From Desulfovibrionaceae bacterium (lineage in GTDB: Bacteria; Desulfobacterota; Desulfovibrionia; Desulfovibrionales; Desulfovibrionaceae), in the NCBI GenBank assembly GCA_017454105.1, contig JAFTDR010000216.1:1-38252 (forward strand): 38,252 nt of DNA, written 5' to 3'. The translations under genes and the position numbers were made by a program. Positions 23,374-31,240 of the stretch are shown piece after piece. How positions within the stretch are numbered: the stretch's first letter is position 1; each line of letters begins with the position of its first letter. Below the pieces are notes generated by a model. It was not told the DNA's origin. It saw nothing but the letters and a program-made list of their open reading frames with translations, and did not search any database.

Positions 23374-25009
23374 CTTGCTTCATCCAGCCTCGCAAAAGCA
23401 GGACGACCTGCTCCATATGATTATCGGAAAGAGTGAAAATATGGGCTTTGAGTGCCTCGATATCCTTAAAATACAGCTCCTCTATGCCATCCGCGTCAGC
23501 GGCCTCCTTCTCTTCCTCTTCCTTCTTGTTCGCAGCCTCCTCCATAGCTTCATAGAGGGCGAGCTGCTCCTCAGGGGCGGGGAGCCCCTCAAGCCCCTCA
23601 ACAACCTCGCCTGACTCGACCTTCGGCCGGACAAGGGCGAGGATTAACGGCCGCACAACGAGCATTAAGAAGAGAAAAGCGAGCAGGGCATTGAGCAGAG
23701 GCTTACCCATACGCTCCGCATACTCAACCAGAACATCGGCCGCATTGGGATCAACCGGCGGCTCGGAATCATTAAAGGGTGCAGAACTCACTTCAAGCGC
23801 GTCGCCCCGTGCCTCGTCGAGCCCGACAGCGTTTGAGACCAGCTGCCTGACCTGCTTAAGCTCCTCTTCTTTGCGCGGCATAAACTGCCAGGCCCCATCA
23901 ACCTTGCTGTAGGTCCCGTCAATAATGACAGCCACAGTCATGCGGCGGATGTCGCCGACATTGGAGACAATATGCTGCTCTTCCTTGTTGATTTCGTAGT
24001 TTGTTGTTCTTGTTTCGCGCGATCCCGCCTGATCCGACACAGATCCCGTAATGCCATCGCCGCGGAAATTCGAGTCAGGCGCGCCAGCCTCAAGGTTTGC
24101 CCGCCCCTCCTGCGACTCCTCACTGCGCTGCTCGCTGCGCACAGCCGTCTTCTCAGGATCAAAGAGTTCGCGTCTGATGGTTTTTTGACTGTAGTCGAGA
24201 TCGACATTGACTTTCGCAATCACGCGGCCAGGTCCAAAAATGGGTTGCAGAAGTTCTTCGATGCGCCGCTCGATATTGCGCTGCATCTGGATTCTGTGTT
24301 CAAGCTGCGTTGTACTCGCCCCGGCCAGATCGTCTTCTTCGGGCTTATAGAGGACTTTCCCCGAATTATCGCTCATCGACACATGTTGCTTGTCTAAACC
24401 CTCAACCGACATGATCAGCAGATTGAGTATGGCCTGAATCTCCTTGGGATCGAGGCGGCCGCCGGCGTTCGCGAGATTGACAACAACAGAAGCAGAGGGC
24501 GACTGGCGATCTTCCACAAAGAGGGAGCGCTGGGGGATAACCAGATGAACCCTGGCACTCTCGACGCCTGGAAATTCACTGATTGTCCGCGCAAGTTCTC
24601 CCTGCAGGGCACGGGTATAGTTGATCTTCTGGACAAAGTCTGTCTGACCGACCTTGATCTTGTCAAAGATCTCAAAGCCTATGCCCTGTCCAACAAGGGC
24701 CCCTTCGCCGGCTATCTTAATGCGTTGGTCATAGACAACCTCCTTGGGCACAAGGATGGTTGCGCCGTTATCAGCGAGCTGATAGGGAACCTTGTCCGTC
24801 TGCAGCGCCTTGATGACCTTTCCAGCATCTTCGGGACCCAAGTTTGAGTACAGAACCTTGAAATCGGGTCTGCTCAAAACAATTGAGACGCCAATAATAA
24901 TCGCGAGAAATGCAACAAGTGATACGCCTACGGCAATGCGCTGCCACAGTGCGAGGCCTTTAAAAAAGTTTTTTACCTTGTCAACGATGTTCTGAAGGAT
25001 TGGGCTCAT
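23354..25009 (-). CDS. fliF: Flagellar MS-ring protein FliF
   Basis: A 551-aa inner-membrane ring protein of normal length that nucleates flagellar basal-body assembly. The first transmembrane helix is at about residues 25-46 and the second at about 440-462 (LLNALLAFLFLMLVV). Between them are the ring-building domains with FKVLYSNLGPEDAGKVIKAL, VESARVHLVIPQRSLFVED and SVVVNLANAGGRLDPKEIQAI. The C-terminal tail LSDNHMEQVVLLLRGWM is the FliG-binding motif. The ATG at 25009 has GGGAG nine bases upstream. A sigma-54 promoter lies about 50 bases ahead, and a terminator separates the gene from fliE. Confidence 0.97.
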   Translation of the reverse strand: MSPILQNIVDKVKNFFKGLALWQRIAVGVSLVAFLAIIIGVSIVLSRPDFKVLYSNLGPEDAGKVIKALQTDKVPYQLADNGATILVPKEVVYDQRIKIAGEGALVGQGIGFEIFDKIKVGQTDFVQKINYTRALQGELARTISEFPGVESARVHLVIPQRSLFVEDRQSPSASVVVNLANAGGRLDPKEIQAILNLLIMSVEGLDKQHVSMSDNSGKVLYKPEEDDLAGASTTQLEHRIQMQRNIERRIEELLQPIFGPGRVIAKVNVDLDYSQKTIRRELFDPEKTAVRSEQRSEESQEGRANLEAGAPDSNFRGDGITGSVSDQAGSRETRTTNYEINKEEQHIVSNVGDIRRMTVAVIIDGTYSKVDGAWQFMPRKEEELKQVRQLVSNAVGLDEARGDALEVSSAPFNDSEPPVDPNAADVLVEYAERMGKPLLNALLAFLFLMLVVRPLILALVRPKVESGEVVEGLEGLPAPEEQLALYEAMEEAANKKEEEEKEAADADGIEELYFKDIEALKAHIFTLSDNHMEQVVLLLRGWMKQDGTAKA

Positions 25010-25059
25010 GGCAAAGGCTCCCGGCTTTTTTCTGATTCTTAGCGAATGCAGAAAAAAAA

Positions 25060-25076
25060 AGCAAATTGCATGCCAC
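25060..25076 (-). promoter_or_regulatory. Sigma-54 promoter of fliF and downstream genes
   Basis: The minus strand reads TGGCATGCAATTTGCTT, with the GG-N10-GC core of sigma-54 promoters. It lies between the fliE terminator and the fliF start, so it would start a transcript covering fliF through fliI and perhaps the genes beyond. Confidence 0.7.
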
Positions 25077-25137
25077 CACCCTTTACGGGAGGTATAAAGC
25101 CGAATACTGACAGAAATTCAAAGCGCTAGCAAGAAAA

Positions 25138-25165
25138 AAAGCCTTGTATGGATATACAAGGCTTT
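25138..25165 (-). terminator. Rho-independent terminator after fliE
   Basis: On the minus strand AAAGCCTTGTA pairs with TACAAGGCTTT around a six-base loop, followed by a run of T (TTTTTTT then CTT). It lies 19 bases after the fliE stop codon and ahead of the fliF promoter, so fliE can be a single-gene transcript. Confidence 0.85.
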
Positions 25166-25183
25166 GCGATAGGCGGACGCACA

Positions 25184-25630
25184 TTAGAACTGCATCTTTG
25201 ATATTTCTTTGTAGGCCTCAAGAACTTTGCTCCGTACTGCGCTTGTCATTTTCATCGCAAGACTCGACTTCTGCATCGTGATCATCAAATCGTGAACATT
25301 CTGATTGCGACCTGAAGCGAAGTCATCAATGGCAGTCGCTTTCGCCTTGTCGAGTTCATTGACGCGGTTAAGAGAGGACGTCAGAGTATCAACAAAGCCG
25401 TTCTTAGGGGTCACCGGGACAAACTGCTGATCGGGATAGCGGATGAAGTCAGCCTGCGCTCCCAGATTTTCACTTCTGTCGACTGTGTCCCTAACAAGTG
25501 TCTGATCAAGGGTTTTAGCAAAAAGCGAGTCACGCTTCAGAGAGACGCCTTGTTTCAAAGTTCCGTCAACGCGGTTGAAATGCTGCAATGCATCACTGTA
25601 CGCTCTGTATCCTACTGACTGGATGCTCAT
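25184..25630 (-). CDS. fliE: Flagellar hook-basal body protein FliE
   Basis: A 148-aa export-gate and proximal-rod adapter between the MS ring and the rod. The C-terminal part is diagnostic: NVHDLMITMQKSSLAMKMTS followed by RSKVLEAYKEISKMQF, matching the family pattern of a V-H-x-x-M-I helix and a final Y-x-E-I-x-x-M-Q. FliE is usually near 105 residues. Here about 45 extra polar residues precede the domain. The ATG at 25630 is chosen for AAGGAG nine bases upstream; the 18-codon upstream extension would leave no room for the promoter leader. The usual flgB and flgC partners are not next to it. Confidence 0.93.
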   Translation of the reverse strand: MSIQSVGYRAYSDALQHFNRVDGTLKQGVSLKRDSLFAKTLDQTLVRDTVDRSENLGAQADFIRYPDQQFVPVTPKNGFVDTLTSSLNRVNELDKAKATAIDDFASGRNQNVHDLMITMQKSSLAMKMTSAVRSKVLEAYKEISKMQF

Positions 25631-25699
25631 GACAAACTCCTTACCATATATTTTGTTTTGATTACTTGCAAGATGTGCAATCACTCTCTGCTTGTCCTA

Positions 25700-25717
25700 T
25701 AGCAAGAGGTGTGCCAA
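25700..25717 (-). promoter_or_regulatory. Sigma-54 promoter of fliE
   Basis: The minus strand reads TTGGCACACCTCTTGCTA, a near-perfect TGGCAC-N5-TTGC match. Transcription would start near 25690, about 60 bases before the fliE start. It shares TGGCAC and TTGCTATA with the T3SS promoter at 6810. Confidence 0.88.
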
Positions 25718-26355
25718 TGTTGACCACGAGGCAAGACCGTGGTGTACAGCCGCTTTCCGTCCCAAGCTGTCCCTCTCTCAAGCGTCAAAAAAACAGACAG
25801 CAGGGGATCGAAAGGGCTCGCATTCAAAATTTTGACAATGTCACAAGCGTCAAGAAACAAACACTACACACAGTCAATACAATCTGGGAAAGAAACTCTA
25901 CATATTAACAAAAAAGAGAGCGCTTTCCCGCAGTGCATCAGCGCTAACGAAGTGGATGATACGGTGTTTCCTCAAATTGTCAAGGAAAATTTAAATTTTT
26001 TTACTAAAAAGTTTGAGATGGTCTCAGAAAAACTTAAGCGAATACATTAAGAAAAAGACTTAAGCTTATATATAACTTCTCTAGATATTCTCTTATAAAG
26101 GCTATATTCTTTTTCTTGAATCTTTACATGTCATTTTCTTGACATAGAAAAGAGCCCAAGGCCAAAGAGAGAGCCAAGGAGAACGCCAAGGATGCGGCAA
26201 GAAAGCCTGCGGAGAATGTCAAGAAAAAAAACTGGGCCACACGAAGAGAAAAACATGGAAGGCTCACACACATTCTGCCGAGGATGTCTTAGGAGCGCTT
26301 GTGTCACAGTTCTGACGAGCGTATCAATAATATGTACCGGGGGGAGCCAAACTCT
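25718..26355. other. Intergenic region between divergent fliE and ispDF
   Basis: About 640 bases, AT-rich in the middle (25980-26130). The left part is expected to hold activator sites for the fliE sigma-54 promoter, but I see no clear palindromic pair. The right part (26145-26260) has several GCCAAGG-type repeats that open a short hydrophobic frame on the minus strand and a charged frame on the plus strand, neither with a credible start. Confidence 0.5.
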
Positions 26356-26382
26356 TTGACTGACGGCGAGCAAAGGTATAAG
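26356..26382 (+). promoter_or_regulatory. Possible sigma-70 promoter for ispDF
   Basis: TTGACT and TATAAG with a 15-base spacer, ending about 20 bases before the ispDF start. The boxes are good but the spacing is short, so this is tentative. Confidence 0.35.
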
Positions 26383-26403
26383 AAAATGACAGAGTCTTAA
26401 TTC

Positions 26404-27405
26404 ATGACGGATAGTACGGAAGAAAACTGTATGCAAAGCTTTTGGTGTATTCTCTGGGCGCATGATGAGCCCAGATTTTCTGACAGCGCAGTCCTCGCTT
26501 GCGTCCTAAGGACAGTTGCGCGCGTCGCACGCTGTGCGGGCATTCTCCTCGCTCACAAAGATTCTCCAAACATTCAGATCCCCTTAGATTCCCTTGGCGT
26601 TCCAGTCCGCCCAATGCCCACTCAAGGCAATGCGGCAGAACACCTCCCAGACTGCCAGGCTTTTCTTGCCCTCTGCTCACAAAGCATATGCAGCGCAACG
26701 CACATCGTCCGCCTCCTCCGCGCCCTTGAAGACGCGGACATTGTCTTCACACGCATCCCTCCTGCAAGCGACACAATGCCCTATGCCGTGCGCAGGGAAT
26801 ATGCGTGCGACATACAATCTCTCCCCTCTCTCCCTGTGCCTTGCCGAACGACGCGCATAGCCCGCGTTCCATGGGATGAGAGCAGTGCATGTCACCTTTC
26901 CGACAGTGCTACTCAAGCGGCGCTTGCAATCGGCCATGGCTACGATGTGCATCGCTTTGGCGGCAAACGGCCCTGTGTTCTTGGCGGTGTGCCGATTCCA
27001 ACGGATCTCACAGTTGATGCCCATTCCGACGGTGATGTCCTCCTCCACGCCATAGCCGACGCCCTGCTCGGCGCAGCAGCCCTTGGTGACATAGGCGATC
27101 TGTTTCCCCCAAGCGATCCGCGCTTTGACGGCATATCCTCAGGCGTCCTGCTCGACATTGTTGTGCAACGCGTGAAAGCCAAGGGACTCACCCCAATCCA
27201 CCTTGACTGCACAATCATTGCGCAGAAGCCAAAAATTGCGCCCTACCGAGCAGAGATGCGTGCAAACATCGCTCGCCTCCTCGATCTCCCAGAGGATGCG
27301 CTGAGCGTCAAAGCGACGACAGAAGAAAAACTTGGCTTCACAGGGCGAGTGGAAGGCATAAAGGCGGAGGCCGTCGTGCTCTGCCAAAAAAAACTCCTCT
27401 CCTAG
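26404..27405 (+). CDS. ispF: IspDF fusion with an eroded IspD half and intact IspF (MEcPP synthase)
   Basis: A 333-aa protein. Residues about 175-333 are a complete 2-C-methyl-D-erythritol 2,4-cyclodiphosphate synthase of the MEP isoprenoid pathway. Metal ligands are Asp181 and His183 in GHGYDVHRF and His215 in HSDGDVLLHAI. ALGDIGDLFPPSD and the C-terminal KATTEEKLGFTGRVEGIKAEAVVL are also present. The first about 170 residues occupy the place of the IspD cytidylyltransferase of bifunctional IspDF proteins, but are about 55 residues short. They lack the N-terminal nucleotide-binding glycine-rich loop; FWCILWAHDEPRF stands where it should be. A weak relic (IPPASDTMPYAV) resembles the IspD D-T-x-K region. 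IspD activity is probably lost or supplied elsewhere. Start uncertain: ATG 26404 has no clear ribosome site, and ATG 26431 is an alternative. Confidence 0.85.
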   Translation: MTDSTEENCMQSFWCILWAHDEPRFSDSAVLACVLRTVARVARCAGILLAHKDSPNIQIPLDSLGVPVRPMPTQGNAAEHLPDCQAFLALCSQSICSATHIVRLLRALEDADIVFTRIPPASDTMPYAVRREYACDIQSLPSLPVPCRTTRIARVPWDESSACHLSDSATQAALAIGHGYDVHRFGGKRPCVLGGVPIPTDLTVDAHSDGDVLLHAIADALLGAAALGDIGDLFPPSDPRFDGISSGVLLDIVVQRVKAKGLTPIHLDCTIIAQKPKIAPYRAEMRANIARLLDLPEDALSVKATTEEKLGFTGRVEGIKAEAVVLCQKKLLS

Positions 27406-27638
27406 GGGACATTGTGTGCGACAAGAGAGCTCCCCAAAAAAGGACTGTATTTTTTTTAGGATGAGCGCAAAAAAGACGTGGGAGTGATTTGGGCGCATGA
27501 CGTAAAAAAGAGCGCCGAATCAGCTTTCTCCCCGCGCCCATTCAAAGCCCAAGAAATTTCTCTCGTTTTTCGCACACAAAAAAACGTGCATACCGAATTC
27601 TCCGTTTATTCCTGAAATGCTCCATGTAAGGAAACACA

Positions 27639-29282
27639 ATGCCCATTGACAGTACCCGCCCTTGGCTCTCACAGTATTCGCGGGCCTTTGCTCCGGCCGA
27701 AGCGCTCGCCTGGAACTCATCCCTCGCCCTTCTTCTTCAAGATGCTGCCGAGCATTCACCACAGGCAGTCGCCGTGCTTGGCGACAAGACGCTGACCTAC
27801 GCAGATCTCTACGCACAAGCAAGACACTTCGCCTCTGGACTTGAGCGCCTAAACTTTGGCCAGGGCTGCAAAATTGCGCTTATGCTCCCAAACATGCCTG
27901 AGGCCCTTATCGCTTTCTGGGGCATAACCCTTCTTGGCGGCATCATTATTATGGTGAATCCTCTCTACAAGGAGAAAGAACTCGTCGCCAATCTGAACAA
28001 TGCGGGAGCAGAGGCTCTTGTCCTCTATGCGCCCCTCTACCCCAAGATCGCCCCGTACTTGAGCCGCCTTCCGATACGCCTTTGCATTCTGTCGGACGAT
28101 ACCCCTCACAAGACAGATTCCCTCCTCCCCTGGCGGGCTGTTATGGAAAACGACGGGATTTTCACAGAGCCCAAGGGCATTTGCGGAGAGACGACACTCC
28201 TACTCCAGTACACCGGAGGCACGACAGGAACATCGAAAGGCGTTGAGCTTACCCACGGCAACATGGGGGCAAACGCTCTGCAGACAAAACATTTCTTTAA
28301 TTTATCGCCCGAAGACCACCATATATTCCTCTCCATTCTGCCCTTTTTCCATGTCTACGGTCTCTCGCTTGGCATAATCGAGCCTGTCGCTATCCACGCG
28401 GCAACACTGCCGCTCATCCGCTTTGATCCGCGGGAGACGCTCAAGACAATTGCGCGCTTTAAACCGACGATTTTTCCAAGCGCTCCGGCCATGTACATTT
28501 CGCTCCTGCAGCAAAAGGATCTCGCGCATTACGATCTCAAAAGCATACGCATGTGCTTCTCCGGCTCAGCTCCCCTTCCCCATGAGATCTTTAAGCGCTT
28601 CCATGAAGTGACAGGGGCCGCCATCCTTGAAGGCTACGGCCTGACAGAAGCCTCCCCAATTACCCACTTCATGCCGCCTGGAACCGAAGGCACACGCGAG
28701 CGCTCGATCGGCATCCCCTTCCCTGGAACAGACGCGCGCATCGTTGATATGGAAGCCGGTTCCCTGACGCTTGAGCCCGAAAAAAAAGGCGAACTCGTCG
28801 TCCGCGGCCCGCAGGTTATGAAAGGCTATCTGAACAATCCCGATGAGACCGCAAGCGCCATCCGCAACGGTTGGCTGTACACAGGCGATATCGCTGTGAT
28901 GGATAAGGACGGTTTCTTCTACATTGTCGACCGGAAAAAAGACATGATTATCGTCGGCGGGTACAATGTCTTTCCGCGCGAGGTGGACGAAGTTCTCCTT
29001 GAACATCCAAAAATTCTTGAGGCAGTCAGCGTCGGCTTTGATGATCCCCTGCGCGGTGAAGTCTTAAAAGCCTATATTGTCCCAAAGCCTGGGGAGACAA
29101 TCAACCGCAGCGAAATTGTCTCATTCTGCAGAGCGCGTCTTGCCTCCTATAAGGTGCCGCGTCACATAGAATTCCGGGACTCGCTTCCGCGCTCACTTGT
29201 CGGTAAAATCCTGCGCCGCTACCTGCGCGAGGAAGAAGAAGCGAAAAGAAGACAGGCAGAGGAGAAAAAAAGCTCGCAATAG
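27639..29282 (+). CDS. fadD: Long-chain-fatty-acid--CoA ligase (FadD-like AMP-forming synthetase)
   Basis: A 547-aa adenylate-forming enzyme that activates fatty acids to acyl-CoA. The P-loop LLQYTGGTTGTSKGVELTH is at about residue 188. The A5 motif GYGLTEASPITHFMPPG, A7 GWLYTGDIAVMDKDGFF, A8 YIVDRKKDMIIVGGYNVFPREVDE (about residue 430), and the catalytic lysine near the end in PRSLVGKILRRYLR are all visible. The length is typical of FadD. The ATG at 27639 has TAAGGAAAC upstream. It follows ispDF after 233 bases and stands alone, with a Lys/Glu-rich tail. The chain-length preference cannot be told by eye. Confidence 0.9.
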   Translation: MPIDSTRPWLSQYSRAFAPAEALAWNSSLALLLQDAAEHSPQAVAVLGDKTLTYADLYAQARHFASGLERLNFGQGCKIALMLPNMPEALIAFWGITLLGGIIIMVNPLYKEKELVANLNNAGAEALVLYAPLYPKIAPYLSRLPIRLCILSDDTPHKTDSLLPWRAVMENDGIFTEPKGICGETTLLLQYTGGTTGTSKGVELTHGNMGANALQTKHFFNLSPEDHHIFLSILPFFHVYGLSLGIIEPVAIHAATLPLIRFDPRETLKTIARFKPTIFPSAPAMYISLLQQKDLAHYDLKSIRMCFSGSAPLPHEIFKRFHEVTGAAILEGYGLTEASPITHFMPPGTEGTRERSIGIPFPGTDARIVDMEAGSLTLEPEKKGELVVRGPQVMKGYLNNPDETASAIRNGWLYTGDIAVMDKDGFFYIVDRKKDMIIVGGYNVFPREVDEVLLEHPKILEAVSVGFDDPLRGEVLKAYIVPKPGETINRSEIVSFCRARLASYKVPRHIEFRDSLPRSLVGKILRRYLREEEEAKRRQAEEKKSSQ

Positions 29283-29647
29283 GTTCTTGCCTTTCAGCCG
29301 CTCACGTCCTATACTAAACGCGAGTAGCGGCCTTACGCTGCGCTCAACTACTATCCTTTGTCTCTCCTTGGGCAGAGCGGGCCAAAAGGCGTCCGCTCTC
29401 TGCCCGATTGGCTTCTCTTAAATCTCTGAGAAAATACTGCGCGTACAGTAGGCCGAACAAACGAGCGTTCTCTTGCCATGTACAAAAAGCTTGGGCGATA
29501 ACGACGCAATTACCAGAAAGTAGCCAACTTGCCCCCTTTACGTGTGCGTACACAATTTTTTAGCGAAACAACTTCCCTTTGACGGCAAAAACTTAAAAAC
29601 GCGCGCACCAAGTAAGACAAGCCTACGCCACAAGACACGGAAAGCCT
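29283..29647. other. Intergenic region with a hairpin
   Basis: 365 bases without a gene. GGGCAGAG at 29370-29377 pairs with CTCTGCCC at 29398-29405 around a GC-rich loop, but no T run follows. It may end the fadD message or be a structural element. No promoter is clear ahead of the STAS gene. Confidence 0.4.
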
Positions 29648-30001
29648 ATGTTTGAAATTAAATCTGAAGTAATAGGCAACATGCTTCTCCTGCACATCAC
29701 TGGCGACATCCTTCTGCCGACCGCGATTGACTTTGAAAATGAGATTAACTCGCAGGTGTATGCGAAAAAACTCCCAGAGGTCATCATAGACTTAAACCAC
29801 ATCGGCAGAATGGATAACGCAGCCTTAGGAATTCTCGTCACACTGAGTACGCTCTACAGCACCCAAGGACGCAGACTCTACCTCTTTCATCCGGCTCCGC
29901 ACATAGAAGCCCTCATTAAAGAAATCGGCATCGAAAAATTCTTTCCGATCTTTGACAATTACGAAGAGATCCACAATCACAGGCTCTATGCCGCAGATTA
30001 A
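29648..30001 (+). CDS. STAS-domain protein (anti-sigma-factor antagonist-like), atypical phospho-site
   Basis: A 117-aa single STAS domain, with a beta-strand start MFEIKSEVIGNMLLLHITGD, central EVIIDLNHIGRMDNAALGIL and a LYLFHPAPHIEALIKEIGI end. In SpoIIAA-type antagonists the loop before the leucine-rich helix carries a conserved serine that is phosphorylated by the anti-sigma kinase. Here the loop reads MDNAALGIL, with no serine or threonine, so the classic switch is absent. It may act as a constitutive partner or in a stress or polymer complex. GGAAAG lies upstream of the ATG. A DUF342 protein follows. Confidence 0.8.
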   Translation: MFEIKSEVIGNMLLLHITGDILLPTAIDFENEINSQVYAKKLPEVIIDLNHIGRMDNAALGILVTLSTLYSTQGRRLYLFHPAPHIEALIKEIGIEKFFPIFDNYEEIHNHRLYAAD

Positions 30002-30045
30002 AACCTTTTCCTCTGTTCTTATCCCGCGCCTCTTAAGGAATGAGA

Positions 30046-30120
30046 ATGCGCCCCTTGCCGTTTGCCCACATTAACATGGAGGAATGTGTTCTTGCGTTAT
30101 TATCTTCAGCATTTCTTTGA
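30046..30120 (+). other. Possible 24-codon leader ORF overlapping the DUF342 gene start
   Basis: ATG at 30046 after AAGGAATGAGA reads MRPLPFAHINMEECVLALLS and four more residues to TGA. It overlaps the DUF342 start region in another frame. It may couple translation or be accidental. Confidence 0.25.
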
Positions 30121-31237
30121 TCCAGACTACGATCACAAGAAAAGAAAGCCGGACGAAAACGCGATCCTAAAAGACAGCATGGACCTCTTTAATTTGGGCT
30201 ATGTCCAGAATGTCATCAAAGGGCAAATCCTCGCGCAAATAGTTCCATTGGATACAGTCGAAGGAGAACCGGACCCTCGCTTTATTTTGGAGACCGTTGA
30301 CTTTCCTGCGGGGCAAAACACCTATATAGATCCGGACTATCCCCAGTATCTTTTGGCAGCCATCAATGGCTACGTTTTCTACAATGAGGGAAGTATCACA
30401 GTCAAAAATCTCCTCAATGTGCGGCAAGACGTGAGCTTTCATACGGGCAATATCAATTTTGTGGGGGATCTCGCGATATACGGCGCTGTGCGTTCCGGCT
30501 TTTCCATCCTTGCAAACAATGTCCGAATTTCTGGTCTCGTCGAAGGTGGCATTGCCCACTCGGCGGGCAATCTGCTTGTCGACGGCGGAGTGAGAGGCAA
30601 TATCAGCGACCACTGTCTCGTCGATTCGGGCGGCAAGCTCCTTATGAGTTTTCTCGAACGGGCGGAAGCCCGCTCAAAAGGCAATATTGTCATCAATAAA
30701 TACTGCCTCTACAGCAAAGTGTACGCCGGCAACAACATGCTGGTTAAAGAACAGCTCTACGGCGGCAAGGTCAATGTCTTTTCAAGCCTCTATGTCGGCA
30801 AGCAGCTTGGAAACAAGGCCGGCATAGCAACGCAAATCGCTATAGGCTACGATCCCCTGATTGTCCGGCGTATGGAAAGGCAGGAGACCTTCATCTCGGC
30901 TCTGACACAGGCCATAAGCCACTTAAAGTCCATAACCAAGGATCTTCCCCCCGATGCTAACGCGGCGACAGCGAAACTGAATTCGCTCAATGATGAGCGC
31001 GAAACACTGCTTAAGCAAAGAAAGGAATATCTGCATAAGCTCTCCGAAGATGAATCAACTATTACAAACTGCCGCCTCATTGTTCCAGGCATTGTCTATC
31101 CTGGAGTCGAGATTTCTATAGGCAAAATATATCGGGCGATCGACAAGGTCTATGAAAACGTGGTCTTTCACATTGTTGATCGGGAAGTTGTCTGTGAGCC
31201 TATTTCCGCCGCTCAACCAACCTTAGCAGGGAAATGA
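30092..31237 (+). CDS. DUF342/FapA-family polymer-forming protein
   Basis: About 381 aa. The central part (about residues 85-240) is a right-handed beta-helix-like series of short strands with repeated Asn-Val/Ile, Gly-Gly and Ala-Gly turns (VRQDVSFHTGNINFVGDLAI, GNLLVDGGVRGNISDHCLV, GNIVINKYCLYSKVYAGNNM). This is the signature of the DUF342 family, which is also called flagellar assembly protein A. A coiled coil (about 295-325) and a short beta tail follow. Family members are thought to form cytoplasmic or membrane-associated polymers; the substrate is unknown. The start is taken as TTG at 30092 after GGAGG; a GTG six bases earlier and a TTG at 30062 are alternatives. The gene ends three bases before the TTG start of the glycosyltransferase, so the two are coupled. 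Confidence 0.75.
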   Translation: MRYYLQHFFDPDYDHKKRKPDENAILKDSMDLFNLGYVQNVIKGQILAQIVPLDTVEGEPDPRFILETVDFPAGQNTYIDPDYPQYLLAAINGYVFYNEGSITVKNLLNVRQDVSFHTGNINFVGDLAIYGAVRSGFSILANNVRISGLVEGGIAHSAGNLLVDGGVRGNISDHCLVDSGGKLLMSFLERAEARSKGNIVINKYCLYSKVYAGNNMLVKEQLYGGKVNVFSSLYVGKQLGNKAGIATQIAIGYDPLIVRRMERQETFISALTQAISHLKSITKDLPPDANAATAKLNSLNDERETLLKQRKEYLHKLSEDESTITNCRLIVPGIVYPGVEISIGKIYRAIDKVYENVVFHIVDREVVCEPISAAQPTLAGK

Positions 31238-31240
31238 CGT

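Noticed and set aside
26131..26463. 110-codon minus-strand frame with a hydrophobic end
   Set aside because: Starts inside ispDF on the other strand, has no ribosome site, and its hydrophobic end mirrors a charged frame on the opposite strand built from GCCAAGG repeats. A small membrane protein cannot be fully excluded.
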